Assembly: GCF_000699445.3 (NCBI RefSeq) | Contig: NC_067195.1 | Span: forward strand, 63,794,591 to 63,858,590 | DNA: 64,000 nucleotides | Direction: 5' to 3' | Source of the DNA: Schistosoma haematobium | Taxonomy: Eukaryota; Platyhelminthes; Trematoda; Strigeidida; Schistosomatidae | Shown here: positions 1-12,252 of the stretch, piece by piece | How positions within the stretch are numbered: position 1 is the stretch's first letter | Layout: every line of letters starts with the position of its first letter | Made by a program: the position numbers and the translations under genes | The notes under the pieces: model-generated | What the model was told of the DNA's origin: nothing | Database searches by the model: none | What the model saw: the letters and a program-made list of their open reading frames with translations, nothing else

Positions 1-2070
1 TGTTACAAGTCGATCATAAGTTTAAATGAAAATACTGTGGTAGGAAAAAAATCTAATCTTAATCAAATGAATTAGCGTGTAAAGGAAACTGATATTTAGT
101 CACCTGAAAACAACAAATAATAAGCTGCCAATATTACTGACAGTTTTTGGCTTCTAGAAGCATTGGAACGTTAAATAGCTTAGAAAATCACTGAATTTTG
201 TTAGTATTTGTTGCGATTCAGTCAAAAAATCACATGATCCTAACTGTTAATTTTTTTATTTGTTTAAAATTGTACAGGGGCGGCAAAAATTTTCAAGTTT
301 CAATATGACATAAGAACATACTATTGACAGAGAGTGTTATAATTATTTTTCTGCTAAATTTATAAGATTTCCATCCAAGTTCATACAGTTTTATGATGTC
401 ATATCTTGGAATTATGATAACATTTTATTATTTCAACATGAAGAAATCAATAGGTAATTGTGTATTGACTAAAATTAACACGTAGTTGAATCATTTTAAA
501 GGAAAGAAATACCTCTATACTGAATATATTATGCAGACAGTTGTATTCATTATAAATACAATAAATTAATATAAAATACTGCACTTGGAACAATATTAAC
601 CGAGTTATCTATGGTTTGTAATAAATGATATCCAGCTTCATCTGGGTATATGTCATATAATTGAAAAAAATCCCAATGGGAATTTCACATTTGATTCAAC
701 AATGAACTAGTTGTTCGTTTGGTAACAGTAAAAGCATAAACTGGAAAACAGGAAAATAAAGCTATACTCTTGAAGTATTTCTATTCATTATTATTTTGTA
801 CAGGTTTGAGGGTTTTTTTTCCCTTAATTGTTAAACACGACTACATTTAATTTTTATGGATGAGAAATATAAATTTTACTTGTAGTTGTAAATTGGTTGA
901 AATTTCTTTTTTAGCCACAATTTTAAAATTTAACTAATATTCATTCATGTAAGGTATAGTATCAAAGGTAATTCACAGCAACTATAACATATTACATGAA
1001 TTAATGTGAACTGCAATAGATCTAACTAATTCCTTTCAAGTCATTTAACATGCATCGTTAATACAGTGTTCATTTGAAGTCCATTACTAGTGAATATATA
1101 CTCAATCAGTCAATGCTAAAAATAAAATATACACTGTTGGTTTTCATAAACAGACGATTATCAGTCAACGAAATTATGGTAAACAAATGCTAGGCACAAA
1201 TTATAGATTCTATTCAATTAAAAATTTCATCACAAGTGTAAATATGGCCTACTTACAGACATACAACTTCTTTTCACCTAATTAACTGGTGTAATTATGT
1301 AAAAAACATTAAATAAAGTGTTCAAAAGCCTTAAAAAATAATATACAAATGTATAAAGTTAATTGGCAAACATAGAGGCATATTCCATAACCTATTGTCA
1401 AGGAAGTATAGTCAATTAACTAATCTCATAAAGATGATAGAATAATATAAGTGATAAACTGTACCATCTAAATGCATTTCATGATATAAATTTAGGATTC
1501 CTAACTTTATTACTGTCTCACACTTTTAAATAACCATTCATTTTATCATTGATCTGTTGTCATAGTAACCACCGATATTTCGGTTAAACCCTTCATTTTT
1601 CCATTAGGCAATATAATTAGTAAATAGAGAAAATTTTTAAAATTTTATCAATTTTTGATTATGTAACTCATACATAAAAGATAAATGATTTGCTTTGTAA
1701 CTAAAAATCGATTTCACTCAAATAATATTGAGTTATTGAATAGAATGTATACTTATAGAATAGATTTTGACAAGTCAGTAACCTAAAAATGGAGTCCGTC
1801 GTCTAAGTGAATTAATGCATATCTTAAATGTTGGTTTAATCACTGACATGAAGAAATCTAAGCACATTCAATTATTCATTCTAAAAAAAATAAACGAAGG
1901 GTTAAAAAGGTTTTTGAATGTAACAAGTTTAAAAAAGACTTACACATTTATATTATTACCGTTTTCCAAAATATGTATGTGTGTATTTGTATTTGGAATG
2001 TACTTGAAAATCATTTACGACTTTGCCTTTACGATTTAATCAATGAAATGTAGTTAACAGCGAGAATTCA
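1..2070. other. AT-rich DNA, no gene seen
   Basis: No open frame here looks like a protein; the 74-codon frame at 1815-2039 has AT-driven composition and no motif. I see no recognisable repeat. Confidence 0.6.
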
Positions 2071-2074
2071 GAAC

Positions 2075-2145
2075 ACGTATTCTGTCCTATTTCACACTCA
2101 TCAGTTGAATGTAACTATATCCAAGAGTTGATATTTACTGGAGGA
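2075..2145 (-). repeat. Degenerate Sm-alpha-like hammerhead repeat (family C), minus arm
   Basis: This stretch aligns, with many changes, to the better copy at 61095-61160 in the same orientation. On the minus strand a decayed hammerhead core and the flank that normally precedes it can be followed. The core bases are mutated, so no activity is expected. It forms an inverted pair with 2321-2392. Confidence 0.55.
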
Positions 2146-2320
2146 TTTAAATACAGACCCTTCGATTTCAATAGAAAACATTTACAATGCTGATAATTCA
2201 ATTCATTACAAAATGGATTGAAATTTATACGCCTCCTAGAAATTAACAGCTATCTGAATTCAACTTATAACGAGTTGGAAACGAAACGAACTAAGTTAAC
2301 AGCAATTCTGAAATATAGGT

Positions 2321-2392
2321 GTATCCAGTTGATGAGTCCTAAATAGGATAGAACGGCTACATTGGATCCTACTGCTAGCCACTTTCCATCTA
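2321..2392 (+). repeat. Degenerate Sm-alpha-like hammerhead repeat (family C), plus arm
   Basis: Stem I (ATCCAG with TTGGAT), the core TTGATGA, a weakened stem II and the trailing CTGCTAGCCACT tract of the Sm-alpha hammerhead can be followed. Core position C3 has become T, and the GAAAC box has become AGAAC. It is therefore a dead ribozyme relic. Confidence 0.7.
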
Positions 2393-2399
2393 TTTTATA

Positions 2400-4735
2400 A
2401 AAAAACTTGTGAAACAGTGACTGCTGCATATATACCAACTAAGACGGATCAAAATTTGGTCCAAAATACCAACAACGAAATAGTCCACAATATTTGAAAT
2501 TAAATGAATCACTTCTAGATTTATATTGAAGATGCATAATTGCTTTATTGTGAAACACCGGCAAACGAAATTCTATGTGAAGAATTATGGATAATAGTTT
2601 TTAAATAGGTTACGTTAATACAGCACAAAAAGCAATATTGATTACAGTCTTAATAAACCGAAAATCCATATCACTAGTTGTATAGTTCCTTAAGCACAAA
2701 TAGGTTTTGACAGAATGTTTTTTGGTTGTCAGTTTATGACATTGCAGTGATTTACCTTCATAGTTTAAACAATAAATGTTCAAATAGACATATACAAAAT
2801 ACTTACCAAAGTAACATAATCAAAAATAAAAAGATGAAGTTTTACATTGACTTATATGCTCTGTAGGAGAATCATTTTCTAATAATAAGGGATCAACTGT
2901 CAAATTTTATTAAGATGGATGTATATACATACAATAACTTGTGATTATACAGGTTATCAATTTTCTTTTGAAACTGATGTCAAACAATCATAATCTGAAA
3001 AGTGTGTCGTCGACCGTATAATATTCGAAGTTACTCTGAATAAATCTAATATTATTTTCAAAATTTTAAGACACAATGGTGCATTATATACAGTATCAAT
3101 ATTTAACTTTCAAAACTAAGTATGGAACACACAAACCACTTTATATACGTCACAAGTCATTATACATCGTTCATTTTAAATATAACATATCCTCTTTTCA
3201 TAACTTTACTTTTTAAAAGGTAAGAGTAGTGAAAATGAATGCAGTTGTCATCTTTCTGTAACAATAATCTTACTTAGAAAAGCCAGGACGATCTAGATAG
3301 TTGTTTTTTCTTAAGATTTTCATTCACGATCTCACCTAAAATGGAACCGAGTATATGTACATCTCACAGCGAGTGCTTAATCTTCAGATTACTGAGTTAG
3401 TATACATTGGTTTACATTTCTAGTTTCAGTCTATTAGCGATACTGGATGATTCTGATTCGTGATGTCAAACTACGAAATTCAATCATCCTCAAATTGTCA
3501 ATATTGTAAACAATCAGCTGACTTGATAGCGAATCTTATGGATTCTGTACTAAAACTACTTTAAAGCTCATAGATGTATAAACTTTCCAAGGTTATGCAA
3601 ATAATGGTATGAGTATTGATAATCCAATATTGAGGTGGAAATTTTAAACTCTCAATCCACTTTCTATATGATTTAATTCAAAAATTTGAAACAGATTATC
3701 ACAATCTATCGACGAAGCTAGTTCACTATCAATTTATATTTGATTATATATAAATGGGTTCAAGAGTGAATTGTGAACTCAACACCTTCAATTGCTGTTC
3801 ATAACTTGAAACTCAATAATGTTACGACAGCTCTATTTTTCTGCTTCTGAATAATACCTGTTCATATTTAGACGTCTACATCGTTAGTACTAACCTAAGA
3901 AAATCAACCTATCGGATTCAGACATTTAAATTTAAACAAGAATTTAATAACAGACATTTACATGGGAAAAATATAAAAAATTAAGTTTATTTCCTGAATT
4001 CCATTAACTGTTCCAACCAAACAAATGTTAACATTTATCAGAACAATTGTTCAATCAGTGTACCATATTATTAATACATCTTTTTTATGTCTTCTTTCAT
4101 CATTAACTGGGTTATATACATTTTAACGTCAATAAAATGTTACAATTCATAACTGTAATTTAATTTTATATTTAATTCTATTTGGCTATAGTTTAGGTTA
4201 AACCAATATTATTTTGTTGTTGTTGTTCTAGGAAGTTTGCTTTATTATTTAAATGCTTTTCATCTTTTTAAAAACATTGTTACATTAAAGATAAAACTGT
4301 TAGAATTTACATAATACTAATTTATTCCTTCTTCCTCTCCTTCTTCTTCTTGTTGTTCTACTTTGTTCCTTTCAATCTATCATAATCTCAAAGAAGAAAA
4401 ACACCATTAAATTGAGTCAGGATAAACTAAATAAAATGGTATTCATAATATTCACCTTAATTAATCATTTTTATAGACAAATGATCAATATATTAATAAT
4501 GACATATTAACTAGTCACGATAGTTACTATTAACCAAAATTCACTTTAAAATTATAAAAATATTTTAATTTCATAAAAGTTTGTTTTATTTGTTTTTTTT
4601 TGTTTTTTTTTGGTCAATTTTCAATTTTCTTCTAGATGACAATGTAGAAAAAGTATATATAATTGAGGAAAAATTACTTTGCTTTATAAGAATGAAACAA
4701 TCGTTTACTATCAAATGCTTTTTTTAAAGTTTGTT
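2400..4735. other. AT-rich DNA, no gene seen
   Basis: No supported coding region. It holds T-tracts, for example around 4560-4620, and low-complexity AT sequence only. Confidence 0.6.
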
Positions 4736-4750
4736 TATATGAAAACATTT

Positions 4751-4888
4751 TGAAAAAAAGTTTTCTGGTTAGCGTTTTTTTAGTGAGTTAGTTTCCTACG
4801 GGATGGGTTCGCTAACCCCATGCCCAACCCTGCTCCTTTATCCGGGCTTGGGACCGGCAGTAGCTACCGAAGGGACTCCAGGCAGAGT
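4751..4888. mobile_element. GC-rich short insert with exact 13-bp flanking duplication
   Basis: A GC-rich island (roughly 4781-4888) stands out in AT-rich surroundings. The insert is bounded by the exact direct repeat TATGAAAACATTT at 4738-4750 and 4889-4901, which reads as a retroposition-type target-site duplication. I do not recognise the family with certainty; it could be a truncated non-LTR element. No open frame is supported. Confidence 0.6.
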
Positions 4889-5247
4889 TATGAAAACATT
4901 TAGTTACATTAATCAACAAACAAACAAACAGAAAGTTATGTGGTTTTGTCACTGACTTAAGATTATTTCATTTGAATAGAATATTTAAATGAGCTAATTA
5001 TTCTTAGAAATTGATATAAAGTAGAAAGATAACTTTATAGAATGAATAATTAGACATTTAAATTATATTCAATCTATAGGTATTTTTATTGATTTTCATT
5101 GATAATTTTTTTATAAGAAGTAAAATTATATATCTTTAAAGTTTTCATGCAAGAAAGTAAGGTGTTATCTCAGTATGTCATAATGATATACACTTCTGTC
5201 TATAGTAAAGATGATTGAAATACAAATCTTAATGCGTACTACATTCA

Positions 5248-5530
5248 GTTGTTGAAATCATGAGTCAATTGAAGTCAGACCACCATAGGAAACTTGAAAG
5301 CACCGGATGGCCATTTCGTTCTATTGTGGGACTCCTTAACAGTGCGTATTCACGATCCCGACTTGCGGGATTCGAACCTAGGACCAATTGGTCTCATGCC
5401 TTAGCACTTAACGACTAGACCATTGAGCCGGCATCCAACGGTGTTAATATCTAACTTCAGCCAAAACAAGAAGTTGCGCCACCGTATACCATTGTCTTCA
5501 GTGAGTTGATATCTCACAACAGACCTGGTT
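5248..5530 (-). repeat. Hammerhead SINE family A, copy A1
   Basis: Read on the minus strand it has the family A order: a lead-in sequence, a tRNA-like head with A box (TGGTCTAGTCGTTAAG) and B box (GGATTCGAACC on the plus strand at 5368-5378), a hammerhead-like segment, then the shared 3' end (ATTGACTCATGATTTCAAC). The hammerhead has lost GAAAC (now GAAAT) and the middle of CUGANGA, so it is probably inactive. Confidence 0.85.
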
Positions 5531-5544
5531 TAGTATTACTTATA

Positions 5545-7390
5545 AAACATAATAACGATTTCTTTAAAATAATTCTCATTTCCATTCACAATCAAATTCA
5601 TTTATCATAATGAATTGCATATATTATACATTAATTCCATCATTAATTTCTTAGACATTTTTTTTTAATTTTCAAACTATTTTAATGAATAATCTTTTAA
5701 TCTATTTTATCCATTAATATAATTTGGTTAAATCATAAATTTACTCATTATAATCATGTAAATTAATATATAACGTATATTCAATACATTAATCATTTTT
5801 ATCTAAATACTATTGTACAATAATTTATAATGAAAAAATAGAAAAGAAAAAAAAAGAAAAAAGATTTTTCTCCAGTTTATTTGTTTCCTGAATGTTTTTC
5901 TTCTTTTTTATGTTTTTTCTCTTTTTTTTCTTTCAAACGAATAAAATTTAAATTTTTCTACTGGTCAATTCATTTTTCTTATTATTACAATTAAATATTA
6001 TGAAAAAGAAAAGAATGTTTTTTATTTTAATTGAGCGTAAATAAATTTAATAAATCTTCAATAATTATAGTTAGAATAAAAAGAATTTTTATTTTGGTTA
6101 ATAAAGAAAATTACATAAAATGTTGATTTACAAAAAGAAAAAAGAAAAAAAAAGAAAATCGAATTTTTCTTTTTTGTTTTTAATTAATTTGTTTAAATGG
6201 TTGTTTTAGTTGTGTGTGTTTTTTTGATTTAGTTAAATTTCAATGAAAAAAAAATTGAATCAATTTATATCCGGTCAAAATTCTAAAAAGATTCCTATTG
6301 AATGTAAGTAAATGAGTAGATTGTTAGATGTGATTCTTATTTTTTCTGTTTGTGTGTATGTGTGTGCGTGCGGGCGGACATGCAAAATTTCATTTCTACT
6401 GTAAAATAAATACATTTTCTGAATTGGCCAGTTACTATTAAGTTTCAGTCTTTATGTAGATTTGATTTTTTTTAAAAACACTACGAAGATATCAACACTA
6501 CATGGGTTCCTTTTTAACATGTCTGATCATTTTGAAAGTTTATATTATGTTTAAGACCATTTGAATTGTGAATCACTAGGTAACATGTTATGAAGATATA
6601 CAAAATATTAAGATAGGGTTATTAGTCTAGATGATGAATTGGTTTTGATATATTTTACACCACAGACTAATTTTATTCATACAACTTTAAAAATCATTTA
6701 GGATTAGATAGTTATATTGTTCAAGTTTAATATTCCCCTGTTACATGCCCCTTAAATTGTACTAGGTATCAAACTTTCAGTCTTTACGGAAAGTATTTGG
6801 TTTACTATTAGCTTAGTGTATAATAATTTAGATTGTTAACTTGATGTTGGGTTATTAGTAACATGTGACACTTTACATTGTTGTATTACCTTTAATGTAA
6901 TAATTTTTCTAAAACACTTAAAATGTGATAAAGGGGTTATTGATAAAGTAATATAATATATTATGTTCTTGATTGCTCAAGCATAAATATGTTAATATGC
7001 TTAATTCAATAGACAGACAAAAAAATAATTTAATTTAACGCATAATATGTTCATAATACGTTTAGCAGTATCAGAATCAGTCATTAATAAAAAGCATTGT
7101 TTCTGTATCATTGTTTTGATTATTTATATACAAGTAATTTGCTAAACTATTTCAGGCATTCTATGATATGCTGTTTTCAAGGTTGTCATAAGTAATTTGT
7201 CAGACTGCTCATAATGATAAACAATGATATATGTCAGGTAATACATATCCAAACATTTCAATTGTGGCTCAAATATGTAAATGTAGAATAAACTGAATGA
7301 ATCATAAAGAAAACTTTTCATGTTTTTTTTATACAACAACTTGTAAAACATTTAAGAATAACTGTCATACGTGTTTTGAAGTGAATTGTT
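5545..7390. other. AT-rich DNA with purine/pyrimidine tracts, no gene seen
   Basis: Long T/C and A/G runs occur around 5820-6260 (TTTTTCTTTCTT-like). The 69-codon minus frame at 7142-7351 has no recognisable feature. Confidence 0.6.
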
Positions 7391-7394
7391 GACC

Positions 7395-7900
7395 TTGCTT
7401 TGACAGCACAACGTTTCTACAGTTGAAAATTAACTAAGATCCAAAATAACTGTCAGTCAACACCAAAGTCAGAATTTTTATTATAAACGTCGAGAATGTT
7501 CTGTCGTACAAAGCTGAAGCTTGGTGGATGACTATAATCATCAAAAAGTTAGTTATTAGCAAATACCTATCTACGTAAGATACTCTGTATACGTTGATCA
7601 GACACTATCAGCAACAATCTACTGTGGGACAAAATAAACCAGCTTCCAATTTAAGAGGAAATTAGGAAGGGATACTGAATGTGTATAGGACATATACTAC
7701 GGAAACCATCAAATTACATCACGAAGCGAGCTCTAACTTGAAATCCTTAAGGGAGATGATACGAAGGCAGACCATAGAATACATTAAACCAGGAACCGGA
7801 GACAGACATGGAAAGAATAAATAACTCTTGGGAAGAACTGTAAAGAAGAGCCCAATACACTATTGATTTGGGAAAGTTGGTGTGAGACTTTTGTTACACT
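7395..7900 (+). pseudogene. RTE-clade reverse transcriptase relic (C-terminal part)
   Basis: The plus strand reads, across stops and frame changes, a string of fragments typical of the end of RTE non-LTR polyproteins. These include KVRIFIINVENVLSYKAEAW near 7468-7530, then GHILRKPSNYITKRALT near 7690-7735, EGRP near 7765, and a DMERINNSWEEL stretch near 7808-7845. The RTE family usually has the order LYGAETW, then WIGHTLRK, LTWNPEGKR and RGRPKNTL, which fits. Several stop codons show that it is dead. No 3' tail is clear. It differs from the SR2-like copy at 23.9-24.6 kb, so two RTE lineages are present. Confidence 0.75.
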
Positions 7901-7904
7901 TGGG

Positions 7905-9070
7905 GTAGATAAATCAAAAATCAACAGGTATAATTTAAAATGCATTAAACATTTCATAACAGTTTTCTGCGACACTATAACGTAGTTACTAGTTGCTATT
8001 TACAATGGTAGATAGTATAACGTTAAGTGCTCAGACGTTTTCTACAACATTGATTACATATTTATATGAATTTAATTGACACTTATTCTTACAGTACAAA
8101 CCATTTATGATTCGTGAATTGCCTAAGCATTCACTTTCAAAGTAAATCGTTTTAGATGTTTGGTATTTTCAGTAAATCTGTCAAGGTATGTTTTTTTCAA
8201 AAAGAGCTTAGAATTTTTTAATAATTGATTAATCATTTAACAAATTCTAATTATCACTTGATAGAACCATAAATATTTCAATTTGCTTTACACTCTTCTT
8301 CAATCCCCTTCTATCTAATAATTCGGACGTTTTCAGCCGTGGCAATAACTATCTCGTAACAAAGATCCAATTATATTTTTGAATTGATACAAAGGCATAT
8401 GGACTTATACTGCTGTAAATGATAAACTTAAATAGCGGTTAAGACAATTTTTTAACAATGAAACCGCTTCTATACATGTTCACACCTCAAAAAAGCACAA
8501 TTTACGCTATTTATTTGGTACCCAGCTCATGAAGATGGAAAGGTATAAGGAATTCTTGAATTGTTTAACTTTATGTTTACCTGACATCGAAATAATCAAC
8601 AACAACAAATCTTGAGTTTTTATATACTGTGATTGTAATTAACAATTGTACACGTATTTATGGAAATAAAAGACATTCTTTAGTGTTTCTAATATTAACT
8701 CAGTAGAAAGATATACTAAGTTATTTGTTAGTTATAAAACTCATTCGTTTTAGGATTCAATTAGTAGAACACAATTCAAACCGTTAAAAATATAGCTTAA
8801 ATGATAATTCTTCTTTATGAAATACATAAAAGTTGAAATAATAACCCATATAGATGATAGGTTTACTTTCATATTTAAATGAAAGAAACAATAATATTCA
8901 TCTTTATAACATAAAGCATTTTTCACATAGTAATAGAAACCTCTGAACTCATAAATAATTGAACATACAAAAGACATAAAGAATTACAAGAACAAAATTT
9001 GTACAATATGTATCCATATACAATTATCATCATGACTCAAATCATCATATAATATATTGATGTATGATGT
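7905..9070. other. Receptor downstream region, no gene seen
   Basis: AT-rich sequence 3' of the receptor gene. It probably includes the receptor 3' UTR next to 9075, but I could not place a cleavage site. Confidence 0.5.
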
Positions 9071-9074
9071 ATTT

Positions 9075-10433
9075 TTATGAGTTTATTGAGATAGCATTTT
9101 GTTCAGTGTCTAAAATACGACTTATTCTAGTTAGTTGATGAGTAGATTTTGATGTTTGACAACAAATTAAACGATTACGATATTGTATACATTCATTTCG
9201 AGCAATTTTACGAAATAAAGGATTAGATGCCATATAAATGAATGCATTCAATGTAGAATCTAAATAAATTAATAAATTTGCAATAACTGATAATGTTAAA
9301 TCAATTAATGGATAATCTTGTTCCAAATAAGGATTTAATATTTTACTGAAAAATGCTGGAGTTTCTAAAATAAAAAATGTTATACAAACAGCAAACATTA
9401 ATTTATCACCTGATGGAGCTGGTCTTTCAGTTAATTCTTTTGTCAAACCATTTGAATTACGTTGTAAAAGATTATTATTATCAATAATGATATTGTTTTT
9501 TAAATTTGATTGATTATTTTCTATTTCCATTGTTTGACGTCTTAATAAATTTCTAGCTGAACGTTGCTCTTTTTCTCGATGAAATTTTCGACGTTTTGCT
9601 ATAATTCTTATTACAAATGCACTTAATACACATACACATATAACCGGACCACCAGATTGTACAATAAACATAACTAAACCTAAATATAAAATTTGATATA
9701 ATTTATAATTAATTAATAAAGGATAATCTTTAGATACATTTCCTGATATATAACATACAACTATACCACTTTCAAATATTCTTGGTATAACAATTAAACA
9801 AGCTAAAAAAAATATAATGATTAATATATAACGTATACGTTCACGTGAAAATGCACTAGATGTACCAATAGGTCGACATATTTGATCATAACGATATGCT
9901 GCCAATAATACAACAGACCAATTACGTGATATTTGAAATGCTACTAAAAATCTACTAGATATAGTTGTAATAAAAAATGAGCATATTGTTTTAATATAAG
10001 CATTTGTATGAATAGAATCTTGTTGAAATTGATTTAAATGATTTATATGTATATCATAATTAGGATATATATTATTAATTGTATTATTTATATTGAATAA
10101 ATTTTGATTAGAATGAGATGATGTGGAATTTTGTGAAAATATTAATGCATGAATAAATAAACTTAATCCCATACCAAGTTCAATAATAGATAATCCTTTT
10201 AATATTCTACTCATTATTGATTTTTTCCATAAATGATGATTAAATATATGAACGCATAAACCATTTAATATAGTATTTAATGGACCTAATAATAAACCTA
10301 TAGCACGATAAAAACTGAACAAACCGGAAACCGGTAATGATTCCATTTGAGTACATGTTGAACTTTTATTGATTATAAATAAATTTAAAATAAAAGGATT
10401 TAATACATCTTCAGTATGTTCAGTAATATTCAT
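9075..10433 (-). CDS. Rhodopsin-family G-protein-coupled receptor, probably peptide-type
   Basis: Integral membrane receptor of 452 residues, predicted to couple an extracellular ligand to G proteins at the plasma membrane. The frame continues upstream as far as TTG, but 10433 is the first ATG; the frame closes at TAA 10502-10500. Seven hydrophobic segments fall near residues 37-64, 75-99, 148-180, 201-221, 242-278, 342-365 and 378-401. Segment 3 ends in YRY (180-182, for DRY), followed by a basic patch. Segment 7 carries NAFIY (396-400, for NPxxY) and then SNPLFRK, the start of helix 8. The N terminus has glycosylation sequons at N2 and N22. Loop 3 is basic and Asn-rich. Cys424-Cys425 could be palmitoylated. 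The asparagine-rich loop between segments 2 and 3 is unusually long. Ligand unknown; a flatworm peptide receptor is likely, an amine receptor less so. Single coding exon. Confidence 0.9.
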   Translation of the reverse strand: MNITEHTEDVLNPFILNLFIINKSSTCTQMESLPVSGLFSFYRAIGLLLGPLNTILNGLCVHIFNHHLWKKSIMSRILKGLSIIELGMGLSLFIHALIFSQNSTSSHSNQNLFNINNTINNIYPNYDIHINHLNQFQQDSIHTNAYIKTICSFFITTISSRFLVAFQISRNWSVVLLAAYRYDQICRPIGTSSAFSRERIRYILIIIFFLACLIVIPRIFESGIVVCYISGNVSKDYPLLINYKLYQILYLGLVMFIVQSGGPVICVCVLSAFVIRIIAKRRKFHREKEQRSARNLLRRQTMEIENNQSNLKNNIIIDNNNLLQRNSNGLTKELTERPAPSGDKLMFAVCITFFILETPAFFSKILNPYLEQDYPLIDLTLSVIANLLIYLDSTLNAFIYMASNPLFRKIARNECIQYRNRLICCQTSKSTHQLTRISRILDTEQNAISINS

Positions 10434-10578
10434 TATAATCTGATAGAATTTACAAATGTGGTAAGATAAGTCGTTCAATTCGTATGTGAATATGGTATAT
10501 TACGGTATGGTTGTCTTTTTGAATTGTTATTAAATTTCATATTTCCATAACACACTTGTTAGATAAATCCAGTATCTG
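10434..10578 (-). promoter_or_regulatory. Receptor 5' leader with splice-acceptor-like site
   Basis: On the minus strand a pyrimidine-rich TTTATTTAATTTCAG ends at 10576, followed by 142 bases up to the ATG at 10433. This is a good 3' splice site. It could join a non-coding first exon or accept a spliced leader, since schistosomes trans-splice some mRNAs. Inferred from sequence only. Confidence 0.45.
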
Positions 10579-10632
10579 AAATTAAATAAAATAAAAGTTT
10601 AATGTAATTTTTTCTTCATCATTACAAGAAGA

Positions 10633-11303
10633 TATAGTGTTGGTTGTTATGTTAAGCCTACACAGCTTATTCTAGCTTGTGAACAGTCTAATCTTGATGG
10701 GGTTTTGTTCTCTGAACTGGATAATTTGGTCGCGAGGCTTCCATCGTTCTTCTGAACGACATCATCTATCTGAAGTTTGTGCTGATGATGTCGTTCAGAA
10801 GAACGATGAAGCTTCACAACCAAACCATCCAGTTTAGAGAACAAAACTCCATCAAAATCATCCACCTGAGCTGCAAATCTTCACCATCTCACAGTCTAAT
10901 CTACTCATTCTTTGTGAGTTACATTTTGACTTTGTTAATTACTCACTTATCAACCTTGACTATTTTTATATGGATGTATGTGTGTGCACTTCTTATCTTA
11001 CTCATCACATGTTTGTAACTTATTTTTGTTCTGACTATAAATATCGATGCATGTTTGGTTTAATCGAGTTGGCTCACACATCACTAAGCGTCATTTCGCT
11101 TTTCTCTCATCTCTTTGCTTCGTACCTCTGATCCTCTGTCCAGATGAATGAGTGTACAGAATATACATAATCAAACATCCATTGTCGTATTGAACTTATT
11201 TGATTTAAGTTGATGATTATATAAGAGGGTTTGAGACATATATATTTCAATAACAATCAATCACATGATTTAACTGGAGTCAGATAAAGGGCCACTAAAA
11301 ATA
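10633..11303 (+). mobile_element. Solo LTR, family D (copy D1), with nested insert
   Basis: The copy starts TATAGTGTTGG (family TGTAGTGTCGG) and ends GGGCCACTAAAA. It matches 19444-19911, 22534-22992 and 55942-56405 along its length. It holds a TATA-like ACTATAAATATC near 11035. Removing the 196-base fold-back insert plus one duplicated 12-mer leaves about 463 bp, the size of the other copies. No internal retroelement sequence follows, so I read it as a solo LTR. Gypsy-like origin is a guess. Confidence 0.75.
10695..10890. mobile_element. Fold-back element G1 inserted in LTR D1, 12-bp duplication
   Basis: The insert is bounded by the exact 12-mer ACAGTCTAATCT at 10683-10694 and 10891-10902. 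Its left part (about 10697-10770) is an imperfect reverse complement of its right part (about 10785-10860); GATGTCGTTCAGAAGAACGA and its reverse complement face each other. The right arm contains CTGATGA, a 6-bp hairpin (TCGTTC/GAACGA) and GATGAAGC, which is hammerhead-like but lacks an evident stem I. A relative lies at 58941-59186. Confidence 0.75.
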
Positions 11304-11309
11304 TTTTTA

Positions 11310-12090
11310 AGAGCATAAACAAGCTGTTGAATCGAAATATTATTTGTAAGAGGATTCAAAGTAAATTTAGTCACAAATCATTATTATCTCGCTCAAATAT
11401 CTGATTCTTGATTCAGTATACTGAAGGTTCCCCATTGAAATCAATTCTTAGTTTATATGGAACAAAAACGTGGTGGACAACCACATTGTAAAGTATTCAG
11501 TGCTAACCACTGAAGTTATATTCTAATGGTGAATATTTCTCATTTAACAAAGCTTGTTTTCTTGGCAACGTATTTTTTTAATTATGTCGCATCTACGTTA
11601 CCATAAAAGGTTTATGTAATTTGGGGTTCTATTTAATCAATATGATACTTTATGTACACATTTCTGTCAAGTATAAAAACTCATCACAATATTTACTTAA
11701 TTATCATCGAACCTTTTGTAAAAATTCATTTGGAACAATCATAAAATGTGTATTGTGTTAATTGATGATACTCATATTGAAAAATGCAGCCAATTTTCTC
11801 AATATATCTGACTTGTTTAGATAAAGATACTCAATGTTATTTATTGGAAGAAGAATTCCTATACTCATTGATTTATACAATGAGAGATTTACATTAGTTA
11901 CTCGTCATATATATAAAAAAATTTAAGAATTCGAACAGTTTATTAAAGTTTATAGTATCATATTGTCTGCTCTGTAATGTAACGAATTGAAATTAGATAT
12001 ACAACTACTCTAATGGACAATAATTTCACGTTAATGGTCAAATATCAATTTTAATAATAGGAATCAATTCAGTAGTTTGAATGAATTGGG
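11310..12090. other. No gene seen
   Basis: AT-rich sequence between the LTR and the Merlin element, without a supported feature. Confidence 0.5.
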
Positions 12091-12252
12091 TAAAAAATTG
12101 GGCGAAACTCTAATTTATGGACGAGCCAATCAGAAGCGTTTTAGGGGTTTCAAGGTTACAGAGTCAACTTCAGTGCTCAATGCTAACGTACGCTCGGTTC
12201 ACAAGGAATTTTGTACAAAAAGTGATAATTGGGCGGCTATAATAAATAAGAC

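Noticed and set aside
1815..2039. 74-codon frame as a peptide gene
   Set aside because: AT-rich composition, no signal or motif, and no supporting splice or start context.
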